Source of the DNA: Bin87 sp965116565
GTDB lineage: Bacteria > Chloroflexota > Dehalococcoidia > Lucifugimonadales > UBA3495
Assembly: GCA_965116565.1 (NCBI GenBank)
Contig: OZ220699.1
Coordinates: forward strand, 3,720,001 to 3,784,000
Direction: 5' to 3'
DNA: 64,000 nt
Shown: piece by piece, positions 50,447-58,327 of the stretch
Numbering within the stretch: position 1 is the first letter of the stretch
How the letters are laid out: each line of letters begins with the position of its first letter
Notes under the pieces: generated by a model
Told to the model about the DNA's origin: nothing
The model's database searches: none
Seen by the model: only the letters and a program-made list of their open reading frames with translations
Made by a program: the position numbers and the translations under genes

Positions 50447-52114
50447 ATGAGTATTGATGTTGCCACTTCCATTGCGCGGATTCTGAAGGCGGAGGGCGTG
50501 GAGTGGGTTTCCACCTTTCCCGTCTGCCGGGTGAACAACGCGCTGGGGCGCGAGGGCGTGCCCATGATCATGATGCGCGACGACCGCTACGCCGTGGCCC
50601 TGGCCGACGCCTACTCGCGGGTCACCGGCGGCGACCGCATCGGCGTGTGCACGGTGCAGGGCGGCGTGAACGGCGCGGGCCTGCAGTACTCGTACCCCGG
50701 CCTGGCCCAGGCATTCGAGGACAACTCGCCCATGCTGTGCATCACCGACGGCGTGCCGGCCGGCAGCAGCGAGAACACCCAGTTCGACGTGACCACCAGC
50801 CTCAAGACCGTCACCAAGTGGTTCGGCTACATCGACCGTCCCGAGCGGACGCCGGAGTTTCTGCGTCGCGCGTTCTCGATGCTGCGCAGCGGGCGTCCCG
50901 GTCCGGTGGTGCTGGCGGTGCCCAACGCGGCCGGCATATACGACGAGACGGTGGACCCGTACCACCCCGTGCGCGGGTACAAGTCGGCGCCGGACCCGTC
51001 GGACGTGGTCCAGGCCATCGACCTGCTGATGGGCGCGGCCAACCCGCTGATCTACGCCGGCGAGGGCGTGATCTACGCGGGAGCGTCGTCGGAGTTGGTG
51101 GCGCTGGCGGAGTTGCTGAACGCGCCGGTGATCACCACGCTGAAGGCCAAGGGCGCGTTTCCGGAGAACCACCCGCTGTTCGTGGGCGTGCGCGGCGAGC
51201 ATCCCATCGCGTACCTGAACAAGAGCGACGTGATCCTGACGGTGGGCAGCAGCCTGTCGCCCGGGCGCTTCACCCACGGGATTCCCAACGCGCCCAGCAA
51301 GACGATCATCCAGTGCAACCTGGACGAGTTCCACCTGAACCGCATCTTCCCGACCCATCACGCGGTGCTGGGCGACGCGAAGTTCGTCCTGCAGGCGCTG
51401 GCCGACGAGGTTTCGCAGCGCACCGACGGCGCGGGCCGTCCCGCCGGCAACGTGGTGGCCGAGGTGCGGGAGACGCGGGACGCCGGGCTGGCCGAGTACC
51501 GGGAGGCGATGGCGTCCAACGACGCGCCGATCAACCCGTACCGCGTGTTCGGCGACATGATGAAGGTGCTGGACCCGTACAAGTCGTTCGTGACCCACGA
51601 CTCCGGCAACACGCGGGACCAGCTAAGCACGGTGTACGACACGCTGATTCCGCGCGGGTTCCTGGGCTGGGGCAACATCTCGACGCTGGGGTTCGGGCTG
51701 GCCGGCGCCATGGCGGCCAAGCTGGCGTATCCCGACCGGCAGGCGGTGGCGGTGACGGGCGATGCCGGCGTGGGCTACATGCTGGGCAACCTGGAGGTTC
51801 CGGTGCGGCAGAACCTGGGCATCACGGTGGCGCACGTGGCCAACGGCGGGTTCGCGGGCTACGGCCCCGGGTTCTGGGGCGACGGGCACGACCCGTACAC
51901 GCACCGGGTGCTGGGTCCCGAGGACGTGAACATGTCGCGGGCCGTGGCGGAGCTTGGGCTGTACACGGAGCGGGTCACGGAGCCGTCGGACGTGATCCCG
52001 GCGTTCCAGCGGGCGATGGCGGCCAACGAGCAGGGCCAGCCATCCTACCTGGAGTTCATCTGCTCCCAGTACCCGCGGTACGGGGGGTTCGCGCCGAGCA
52101 GCATCGCGCACTGA
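50447..52114 (+). CDS. Thiamine-diphosphate enzyme homologue lacking the catalytic Glu
   Basis: The 555-residue protein is acetolactate-synthase-like but the essential N-terminal Glu is Asp: R44-D45-D46-R-Y-A-V-A-L-A-D-A-Y-S-R aligns with the usual H-E-x-x-A...D-x-Y-x-R. The C-terminal TPP motif reads GDAGVGYMLGN with HVANGGFAG instead of GDG...NN. ATG 50447 (after GAGG) is chosen over TTG 50441. Length and domain plan are otherwise normal. Either Asp can replace Glu, or it has a different activity. It is not near a catabolic partner, except small HEPN-like genes upstream. Confidence 0.85.
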   Translation: MSIDVATSIARILKAEGVEWVSTFPVCRVNNALGREGVPMIMMRDDRYAVALADAYSRVTGGDRIGVCTVQGGVNGAGLQYSYPGLAQAFEDNSPMLCITDGVPAGSSENTQFDVTTSLKTVTKWFGYIDRPERTPEFLRRAFSMLRSGRPGPVVLAVPNAAGIYDETVDPYHPVRGYKSAPDPSDVVQAIDLLMGAANPLIYAGEGVIYAGASSELVALAELLNAPVITTLKAKGAFPENHPLFVGVRGEHPIAYLNKSDVILTVGSSLSPGRFTHGIPNAPSKTIIQCNLDEFHLNRIFPTHHAVLGDAKFVLQALADEVSQRTDGAGRPAGNVVAEVRETRDAGLAEYREAMASNDAPINPYRVFGDMMKVLDPYKSFVTHDSGNTRDQLSTVYDTLIPRGFLGWGNISTLGFGLAGAMAAKLAYPDRQAVAVTGDAGVGYMLGNLEVPVRQNLGITVAHVANGGFAGYGPGFWGDGHDPYTHRVLGPEDVNMSRAVAELGLYTERVTEPSDVIPAFQRAMAANEQGQPSYLEFICSQYPRYGGFAPSSIAH

Positions 52115-52138
52115 CCCGGGCGTCGGACGGCGCGGCGA

Positions 52139-52144
52139 TATAAT
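52139..52144 (+). promoter_or_regulatory. -10 element for the protease-like gene
   Basis: A perfect TATAAT lies 50 bases before ATG 52195, and AGGAG sits nine bases before it. No good -35 is visible. Confidence 0.4.
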
Positions 52145-52194
52145 GAGTGGTGGGCAGGCGGACGCATCCCCTGCCCACCGCTCAGGAGAGCAGC

Positions 52195-52551
52195 ATGGGC
52201 ACTTTCAACATAACCATCCAGATCGGCAACCTCAACGGCGAGCACTTTGAGGATGTTGAGGTGATGGTGGACACGGGGGCTACCACTACGGTGATCCCCC
52301 GTTCCACCCTTGAAGGTCTTGGAATTCACCCGACTCGCAACGCTACCTTTGAATATGCCGGCGGCCAGCGGGTACAACTGGATATGGCTCAGGCAAATGC
52401 CGTAGTCGAAGGTGTCGAAACGGTTACCTGGGTCATATTCGGCGAGGAAGGCGCGTCGCCGTTGCTCGGCGCGTACACGCTGGAAGGCGTGTTCCTCGGC
52501 GTCGATCCCTACAACGAGCGACTGATACCGGTGGTGGGGTCGCTGAAGTAG
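52195..52551 (+). CDS. Retropepsin-like aspartic protease, VapBC-flanking copy 1
   Basis: The 118-residue protein is a small clan AA protease. The active-site D26-T27-G28 lies in VEVMVDTGATTTVIPRSTL. The second family strand is SPLLGAYTLEGVFLGVD. It must form a homodimer to be active. Its sequence is nearly the same as the copy at 53271-53627, and the two flank a VapB-VapC pair. AGGAGAG precedes ATG 52195. A link to toxin-antitoxin control is suggested only by placement. Confidence 0.82.
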   Translation: MGTFNITIQIGNLNGEHFEDVEVMVDTGATTTVIPRSTLEGLGIHPTRNATFEYAGGQRVQLDMAQANAVVEGVETVTWVIFGEEGASPLLGAYTLEGVFLGVDPYNERLIPVVGSLK

Positions 52552-52601
52552 CGGGGCCGCGCGGCGCACTGATCGGAAACGATAAGGAAAGGACGGACGC
52601 C

Positions 52602-52856
52602 ATGAACCTCACGCTGGATATTGACGAGGAAACTGCGGCCAGGGTCAGCAAGATTGCCGCCGCGCGAGACATGACGGTGGAGGCGATGGTGGCGGAGTAC
52701 CTGAGGGGGATAGCCAACAGCCCGGCCGCTGCGCGGCTGGAACGCATTGCGAAGTTCCGGGAATCGCTGGAACGCGCGGAGGACGAGTCGAGCATCATCA
52801 ACATGAACCGGGATGACATTTATGACCGGCCCTACCGCTACTATTATGGCGAGTAG
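52602..52856 (+). CDS. vapB: VapB-type antitoxin
   Basis: The 84-residue protein has a ribbon-helix-helix-like start (MNLTLDIDEETAARVSKIAA then MTVEAMVAEYLRGIA) for DNA binding. Its C-terminal tail MNRDDIYDRPYRYYYGE is the expected toxin-binding extension. AAGGA precedes ATG 52602. The stop overlaps the start region of the PIN toxin at 52846. It would bind and repress the shared promoter and inhibit the toxin. Confidence 0.8.
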   Translation: MNLTLDIDEETAARVSKIAAARDMTVEAMVAEYLRGIANSPAAARLERIAKFRESLERAEDESSIINMNRDDIYDRPYRYYYGE

Positions 52857-53262
52857 GGATTTTTTCGATAGCAACATCCTGATTTATGCCTATGACCCGC
52901 GGGACCGGAGGAAACAAGAGATAGCGCAAAGGCTGTTGACCGACGCTATCGCGAACGATACCGGAGTGTTGTCTGCACAGACTCTCGGTGAATTCTTCAA
53001 CATTGTGACCAGGAGACTGCCCAGTCCACAGACCATAGCAGCCGCTGAGGAAGCGATAGATGAGTTGTCCGCGCTAACCGTGGTGGGACTAGATTTGTCA
53101 TTGGTGCAGCGGGCGGTGAGCACGTGCCAGCGATACCAAATTTCCTATTGGGACGCCCTCATCATCGCCGCCGCCGAGCGGGCGGACTGTACGCGGATAT
53201 TCTCCGAAGACCTGAACGCTGGCCAACACTATAATGGGGTTCCTCTCGTAAACCCGTTTTGA
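52846..53262 (+). CDS. vapC: VapC-type toxin (PIN domain)
   Basis: The 138-residue PIN RNase has FFDSNILIYAYDPRD (first Asp), LSAQTLGEFFNIV (Glu), YWDALIIAAAERADCTRIFSE (Asp and Asp) in the standard acidic quartet order. ATG 52846 lies inside the end of vapB; an upstream ATG at 52813 would add an unlikely tail. It likely cleaves tRNA or rRNA. The pair is enclosed by two protease-like genes. Confidence 0.87.
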   Translation: MASRDFFDSNILIYAYDPRDRRKQEIAQRLLTDAIANDTGVLSAQTLGEFFNIVTRRLPSPQTIAAAEEAIDELSALTVVGLDLSLVQRAVSTCQRYQISYWDALIIAAAERADCTRIFSEDLNAGQHYNGVPLVNPF

Positions 53263-53270
53263 GGAAAATC

Positions 53271-53627
53271 ATGGGCGCATTTAACATGACAATCCAGATT
53301 GGCAACCTCAACGGCGAACACTTTGAGGATGTTGAAGTGATGGTGGACAAGGGAGCCGTCACAACGGTGATCCCCCGTTCAACTTTGGAAGGGCCGGACA
53401 TTCGCCCCACCAAACACGAAACCTTTGAGTACGCCGGCGGCGAGCAGGTGCAGTTGGACATGGCCGAGGCGCGGGCGGTGGTGGAAGGACGCGAAGCCGG
53501 CACCTGGGGCATATTTGGCGAGGAGAGTGCGTCGCCTCTCCTGGGCGCGTACACGCTGGAAGGCGTGTTCCTCGCCGTTGATTCGTCCAACGAGCGGATG
53601 GTTCCGGTGGTGGGTTCGTTGAAGTAG
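53271..53627 (+). CDS. Retropepsin-like protein with mutated active site, VapBC-flanking copy 2
   Basis: The 118-residue protein is a close paralogue of the gene at 52195. Its catalytic motif reads VEVMVDKGAVTTVIPRSTL: Thr of D-T-G is Lys, which should abolish aspartic protease activity. The rest, including SPLLGAYTLEGVF, is conserved. It starts at ATG 53271 after GAGGA, eight bases past the vapC stop. It may be a decoy subunit that forms mixed dimers with the active copy, or a decaying duplicate. Confidence 0.8.
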   Translation: MGAFNMTIQIGNLNGEHFEDVEVMVDKGAVTTVIPRSTLEGPDIRPTKHETFEYAGGEQVQLDMAEARAVVEGREAGTWGIFGEESASPLLGAYTLEGVFLAVDSSNERMVPVVGSLK

Positions 53628-53775
53628 GGGCTAGGAGAATATGATCAGGGACGGCTGAACGTGGGCAGCTTATCATCATCTGTGCTAACTTATGAACATG
53701 AACCGCACTTCCATTGAAATCACGGATCGGTTCAATCCGTAGCAACACACTTGACCGATATTCGGAACTACCTAA

Positions 53776-55173
53776 ATGCCCTACGACGTATTAAGTCCGA
53801 TGGTTAGTTGCTCAGACCTGCACGGAGCGCATAGGCGATTCAAAGATGCTATTGATTGCCTAGAGCAGATTATCGAGCAAAACGGCGGAGACATCCCGGT
53901 CAACCCGCTCACGGGCAAGTACATGCATGCCGTAGCGGCGGTTGACGAAACTGGTGCTGTCAGGGATTTCGGTAGCACGGAAAAGCGATGGGCCCGAGAA
54001 TCTGATAGAGATCAGCGATATTTTTGGATCAAGAAGCCCAACGTTACTACGATTCTCAATCTAGCTCGCTTACACTACGAATCATGTCGTCTGATCCCAA
54101 TGTTGTCGATCGATCTCAAGGGACTGTTTGACAATGCGGACGCGGGGCGGCACTTTTGGAACACAGATGCTGGAAAGGGCCAGAGCATTGCTTATATCGT
54201 TCAGACCGCTTTTAGCTTGGAGCTTTCTCTGAAAGCGATCCAAGAGGCATGTGGGAACCTTGTTCGCCCTATCAATGGAGGTCGACCTGATTGGGAGATC
54301 CATCCACCAGCGCAACTTTTCCGTCAACTCGATGATCCTCAACAGATCAAATTAGAACAACTTTGGAAATCGCTATCTGATGAACAGCGTCGTTTCGACG
54401 GATCGTATTTCGAATTTCTACGCTTGGTAGATGGCTTGTATCTGGGTGTCAGATATTTTGATAAGGGTTGGGACGCCAATCGCGTTCAAGTGGATCTTTC
54501 TAGTGTGCTTTGCGCATCTGGGATTGCATTGGAAGTTGCGTTTGAGTTGTTTCGAAAGAATGCCCCCGTTAAACCCAACGTGACTATAACGACATCCCCA
54601 GATGCTACACAAAGCCCTGTGCGCTCCATGTTGCTACAAGGTGTAGTACGTTCGGTGAACGTACCAGAAGGTTTTGATCCGCACGTGCAAGTTGAGGTTG
54701 TCGTAGAACCAAGCGACGGAGGCCACACGGTGACGGCGCTTTTCCGTAAATCGGACGTCGAAAACTACTGGGGATTGGTTGGCCTTACGGTCCGTATCAG
54801 CGGCAGGGTTACGGACGCTGAACCGCGTGTCCTTTTCGGCGCAAACCATCTAGATCGGGAAGACCTCCAGCGAACCGGACCAGCCTATACTACCGAGTTT
54901 CGCACTCTCAAAGGCACTATTTTCGACGTCCAACGCTGCGAGCTAGGCACCAACCCCAATGTCGTAAGACTGATACTGGATGATGCAACATTCTTTGCCA
55001 AGGTCGAATGTCTTTTCTCAACGGACAGCGAGAAAGCACAACTATCGCGAGTTCATTTGGGAGATGAGATTTTGGTTAGCGGGCAAGTGTCATTGATGAA
55101 CGGAAGACCCATGGTCCTTATAGGACCTGCCATTTTCTCTGATGATAATGACGAATCGGAAAGTGCTTGGTAG
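53776..55173 (+). CDS. Hypothetical protein of about 465 residues
   Basis: The protein has no recognised domain. The N-terminal third is helical with conserved Trp and His residues; the rest includes strand-rich segments around residues 290-420 (SPVRSMLLQGVVRSVNVPEG, HVQVEVVVEPSDGGHTVTA and VTDAEPRVLFGANH), which could be two OB-like or beta-barrel units. Its base composition is clearly AT-richer than most of the window, suggesting transfer. It lies between the protease/VapBC cluster and another VapBC pair. A defence role is possible but only from position. Confidence 0.55.
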   Translation: MPYDVLSPMVSCSDLHGAHRRFKDAIDCLEQIIEQNGGDIPVNPLTGKYMHAVAAVDETGAVRDFGSTEKRWARESDRDQRYFWIKKPNVTTILNLARLHYESCRLIPMLSIDLKGLFDNADAGRHFWNTDAGKGQSIAYIVQTAFSLELSLKAIQEACGNLVRPINGGRPDWEIHPPAQLFRQLDDPQQIKLEQLWKSLSDEQRRFDGSYFEFLRLVDGLYLGVRYFDKGWDANRVQVDLSSVLCASGIALEVAFELFRKNAPVKPNVTITTSPDATQSPVRSMLLQGVVRSVNVPEGFDPHVQVEVVVEPSDGGHTVTALFRKSDVENYWGLVGLTVRISGRVTDAEPRVLFGANHLDREDLQRTGPAYTTEFRTLKGTIFDVQRCELGTNPNVVRLILDDATFFAKVECLFSTDSEKAQLSRVHLGDEILVSGQVSLMNGRPMVLIGPAIFSDDNDESESAW

Positions 55174-55390
55174 GCCATTCAACTGACGCTATAAATCCCT
55201 TGAGCAAGTAGTTGAAAGCGTCAGGAACGCACACGTATTCACAGGCCCGTCCACGACGTCAGAGGCCGACATATCATCGTAATGCGAAATGGAATGGTAC
55301 ACCCTTCAATATCGGCTATCGTAGATTCAAGCAAATGCCGCTTTCCAACAAAGTGGCAGTCATCATGTGCGAATCGGGTGGAATCGGGCC

Positions 55391-55705
55391 ATGGCAAAGA
55401 ATGAAATAAGTATCCCTGTTGCCTTGTATGATCGCATGTGCCGAGTCGTTGGGGCGGACGACAATTCTGTCCGTTCGTTCGCTCTCGCGGTTATTCAGAG
55501 GGAGGTGGAACGTTTGGAATCGGCGACCCATCGGGATCAAGAAAACGCGGAACGTGTCAAGGACCAGCGACCGATGACCATGGCTGAGTGGCAGGCGCGG
55601 CGGCAGGATAGGCCCGTGCTCCACATCGACTTCGATGCAGCAGATGCGATCCGCGTGGAACGAGAGCGACGGGAGCAGGAATGGTACGGCCGGATGGAAT
55701 CCTGA
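55391..55705 (+). CDS. Putative VapB-like antitoxin of a PIN toxin
   Basis: The 104-residue protein from ATG 55391 has ISIPVALYDRMCRVVGADD, then a helix RSFALAVIQREVERLES and a long charged C-terminal helix ending VERERREQEWYGRMES. The order (DNA-binding-like start plus extended charged tail) fits antitoxins. Its last 25 bases overlap the PIN toxin gene at 55681, so they are co-translated. The family is not clearly recognised. Confidence 0.6.
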   Translation: MAKNEISIPVALYDRMCRVVGADDNSVRSFALAVIQREVERLESATHRDQENAERVKDQRPMTMAEWQARRQDRPVLHIDFDAADAIRVERERREQEWYGRMES

Positions 55706-56109
55706 CTGAGCACGTCATAGACGCTTCGGCTGCGTTCGAATACCTGTTGAATACACCCAGCGGCCGCCGCGTTGCAGAGATCATCGAGGCCACTCCTCCG
55801 GTTGCGCCGGAAATGCTGGACGCGGAAGTCATGTCAGCGTTACGCACCGCAGTGATGCGCGGAGAGATTAACGAGGCGCAGGCGCTGACGGTATTGGAGG
55901 ATTTAGTTCTTTGGCCAATCGAGCGGGTCCCGCATCGCTTCCTGGTACAGTCGGCCTGGCAGTTCCGACACAACCTGAGCGCGTATGACGCGATCTACGT
56001 AGCGTTGGCGCACCAACGAGACGCAACGCTTCTGACTACCGACAGCGCTTTGGCCGGCGCACCTGCATCGGTATTGGGTGTGGCCGTTCTGGATGTCAGG
56101 GTGGTTTGA
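55681..56109 (+). CDS. vapC: VapC-type toxin (PIN domain)
   Basis: The 142-residue PIN protein has HVIDASAAFEYLLNTPSG (first Asp), APEMLDAEVMSALRTAV (Glu), LSAYDAIYVALAHQRDATLL (Asp) and TTDSALAG (last Asp), the full acidic set. ATG 55681 overlaps the upstream antitoxin-like gene. It is a typical 140-residue type II toxin RNase. A hairpin (56145-56166) follows about 36 bases after its stop. Confidence 0.9.
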   Translation: MVRPDGILTEHVIDASAAFEYLLNTPSGRRVAEIIEATPPVAPEMLDAEVMSALRTAVMRGEINEAQALTVLEDLVLWPIERVPHRFLVQSAWQFRHNLSAYDAIYVALAHQRDATLLTTDSALAGAPASVLGVAVLDVRVV

Positions 56110-56144
56110 CCGCGAATCTCGACGCATTCGCATTAGCTACGGAA

Positions 56145-56166
56145 CGGCGCGCTGGTGAGCGCGCCG
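56145..56166 (+). terminator. GC-rich hairpin after vapC
   Basis: CGGCGCGCT (56145-56153) pairs perfectly with AGCGCGCCG (56158-56166), 9 bp with a GGTG loop. No T-run follows, so terminator function is tentative. Confidence 0.5.
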
Positions 56167-56202
56167 TCTGAGTTGTACGGGTTGGGCTTGAGCGATCAGG
56201 CG

Positions 56203-56297
56203 AGGAACCCCTTCACCAGCCCCACAAACTGCTCCGTCGCCTCCCGCTCTGGGTGGTGCCGCAGTTTTGGATGATTTCCAGGCGGCTGCCGGGGATG
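56203..56297 (-). pseudogene. Duplicated 3' end of the alpha/beta hydrolase
   Basis: These 95 bases match 57114-57209 at roughly nine in ten positions with one deleted base. On the minus strand they keep IPGSRLEIIQNCG from the C-terminus of the hydrolase at 57107-57904, then lose frame. It is a recombination fragment lying on the far side of a VapC-like gene and a small unknown gene. Confidence 0.8.
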
Positions 56298-56337
56298 TGT
56301 TCATGCCCGTTGCCTGGCCAAGGCTTGCAACAACCGT

Positions 56338-56736
56338 TCACGTGGCAAACCCCAAGTTTGCAGCGACGCTTCGTTGCCGGTTGTCCAGCGTGATGAAAGT
56401 CATCTCGCCGACGACGGTGTCTTTCACGTAGAGAGCCGTTGCAATATGCCACAAGTCGGCGCCTCGCAGGTAAGCGACATCCAACGTGTCCTCTAGCTCT
56501 TTCGATAGGGGGCGGTCTGGAAATACCCACTCGATATCAGACAACAGGCCATCGTCAAATTCCAAGCCCAGGCGCCCGAAAGCCGCGCGCATTTCCGCCT
56601 CCAACAGGTTTGACCCTACCAGGCGGGGGAATTGCGCGAGCCGCTGGACGATAGCCTCGGCGCCTGGTTCCTCAAAAGCGACCGTAAGCAGAGCGGACGT
56701 ATCTACGTATGCTGTCGGCAGCTGGGACGACAACAT
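56338..56736 (-). CDS. PIN domain protein, orphan VapC-like toxin
   Basis: The 132-residue PIN protein has AYVDTSALLTVAFEEPGAE (first Asp), SNLLEAEMRAAFGRL (Glu), YLRGADLWHIATALYV (Asp) and TFITLDNRQRSVA (last Asp). No recognisable VapB lies upstream; the preceding gene at 56759 is of another type, 22 bases away. ATG 56736 is used. It could pair with that small protein or act as an orphan toxin. It is AT-richer than the hydrolase region. Confidence 0.83.
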   Translation of the reverse strand: MLSSQLPTAYVDTSALLTVAFEEPGAEAIVQRLAQFPRLVGSNLLEAEMRAAFGRLGLEFDDGLLSDIEWVFPDRPLSKELEDTLDVAYLRGADLWHIATALYVKDTVVGEMTFITLDNRQRSVAANLGFAT

Positions 56737-56758
56737 GAGCGATCAGTAAGTGAGATGT

Positions 56759-57058
56759 TCAGCGCGACTGGGCCGGCAGGTCGGCCTTCGCCTCGGCGTT
56801 TTCGCCGTCCGGCGACGCAACGTCTGCTTGCGCATCGGCCCAGCATTCACGCAGTGTCTCCAAGGCCGCTATCTCGTAGTCTTCGAGGGACCGTTCCGAT
56901 GTCGGGTGCACGACGTATCGCCGCAGCCAGTCTGTGAATTCGCGCTTGACGTGAGGTTGCCACGGATCCATCAACCAGCCGGCGCAATGGGTGTCTTCGC
57001 TGAAACAGGAGTAGAGCTGCACCAGCAGGGCGTCATCCGGCGGGCCTTGAGGAGTCAT
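56759..57058 (-). CDS. 99-residue hypothetical protein
   Basis: The protein reads DDALLVQLYSCFSEDTHCAG, WLMDPWQPHVKREFTDWLRRY and then a charged helix EDYEIAALETLRECWADAQA. There are no recognised domains, membrane segments or signal peptide. It lies between the orphan PIN gene and the hydrolase on the same strand (48-base gap to the hydrolase). The span holding this gene and the PIN gene is bracketed by the duplicated hydrolase end. Antitoxin role is possible but unproven. Confidence 0.5.
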   Translation of the reverse strand: MTPQGPPDDALLVQLYSCFSEDTHCAGWLMDPWQPHVKREFTDWLRRYVVHPTSERSLEDYEIAALETLRECWADAQADVASPDGENAEAKADLPAQSR

Positions 57059-57106
57059 TTTGTGTCCTTCCTGATCGTACGTGGCTGCGATTGGTGTGCG
57101 TCCATT

Positions 57107-57904
57107 CTACGACAGGAACCCCTCCACCAGCCCCACGAACTGGTCCGTGGCCTCCAGCTCTGGGTGGTGGCCGCAGTTTTGGATGATTTCCAGGCGGCTG
57201 CCGGGGATGCGGCGGTGGTATTCCTCGCCCGCGGCTACGGGAACGATGGCGTCCTGCGCGCCCCAGACGAGCAGCGTGGGGAGACGCTCCAGGCGGTAGA
57301 TCTGGTTCACCAGGCCCGGATCGTGCATGTAGGGACGCCACGCGACGCGGCAGGTGGCCTCCATGCCCAGCTCCCAGCGCTCCAGCACGTCCTCCTCGGG
57401 CTCGGCGGGGCAGATGGTGCGGTACTCGGGCGTGCCGTCGGGGTCGGCCAGCGAGTCGCGGATGTACATGGGCGGCGTCACCTCGAAGATGTCGTAGATC
57501 TCGCCGCCGGGCGGGCGGATGCCGCCGGCGCCCACCAGGATCAGGTGGCCGAACTGCTGCGGGCACATGGTGGCCAGCTCCGCGGCGATCCACCCGCCCA
57601 GGGAGAAGCCCATGAGGTCCGCGCCCTCCAGGCCCAGCTTGTCCAGCGCGCCCAGGTACCAGATGGCGAGGTCGTGGATGCTCATTGACCAGTCCAGCAC
57701 GTCGGAGCCGCCGATGCCGGGCAGCGACGGGATGTGCAGGGTGTGGTTCTGGGCCAGGGCCTGATGGTAGCGCAGCCAGCCGGGATGCCCCAGCTCGTCG
57801 GGCAGGATGACGATGGGGGAGCCGGAACCGCCGGAGACGACCTCCACGTTGGAGCCGGCCACCTCGGTGATGCTGGAAGTCCAGGGCTGCGTTGCAGTAG
57901 TCAT
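57107..57904 (-). CDS. Alpha/beta hydrolase
   Basis: The 265-residue protein has the hydrolase fold. The nucleophile elbow GFSLGGW lies near residue 98 (Ser99), a catalytic Asp is in LLVWGAQDAIVP near 215 and the His in IIQNCGHHPELE near 245. The N-terminal IVILPDELGHPGWLRYH segment replaces the usual HG oxyanion motif by PDELGHPG. The substrate is likely an ester or lactone. ATG 57904 starts the gene; no clear operon partner is upstream. Its end is duplicated at 56203-56297. Confidence 0.92.
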   Translation of the reverse strand: MTTATQPWTSSITEVAGSNVEVVSGGSGSPIVILPDELGHPGWLRYHQALAQNHTLHIPSLPGIGGSDVLDWSMSIHDLAIWYLGALDKLGLEGADLMGFSLGGWIAAELATMCPQQFGHLILVGAGGIRPPGGEIYDIFEVTPPMYIRDSLADPDGTPEYRTICPAEPEEDVLERWELGMEATCRVAWRPYMHDPGLVNQIYRLERLPTLLVWGAQDAIVPVAAGEEYHRRIPGSRLEIIQNCGHHPELEATDQFVGLVEGFLS

Positions 57905-58327
57905 AGCGTCAAAAGTCCTCAGCAGATGCGCCTCTCCATGCGGGGAAAGGGGCGGGATTGGGGGTGATTTTTCGATGTGCCACAGGCAGACCTACGGCTC
58001 CTCACCATGAGCGGCTTGATACTGTGGAACGGGAGTCATCATAGCCGGCGGCCTACGATGGCGCAAGGCGGGGTCTGGTTTTACATCGATGCACAGGATG
58101 AACAGGATGACCGACGGAGTTTGGCGACGGTTTGAGTTTCGCCGTCACCCCAGCCCTCGCGTAACGAGTGATGGAATAGCTTCGGGGTTCACCCTCACCC
58201 GAGCGCTCTCTCATCAAGGGAGAGGAGGTTTACATCTGGTATTATCCGCGCAGGCGGGCGGCCGGCGCTGCGGGTTGACCGCTGAGCGACGCAGAACTGA
58301 GAACGCATTGCGACAAGGAGGATGGTC
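57905..58327. other. Intergenic stretch with repeat fragments, no gene seen
   Basis: A fragment of the TTCGACAGGCTCA palindrome (CACCATGAGCGGC) lies near 58002-58014. A CCCTCACCC...CTCTC...GGGAGAGG element near 58191-58228 resembles the one near 47370. The AAGGAGG at 58315-58321 belongs to the next gene. No coding sequence is supported. Confidence 0.5.
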
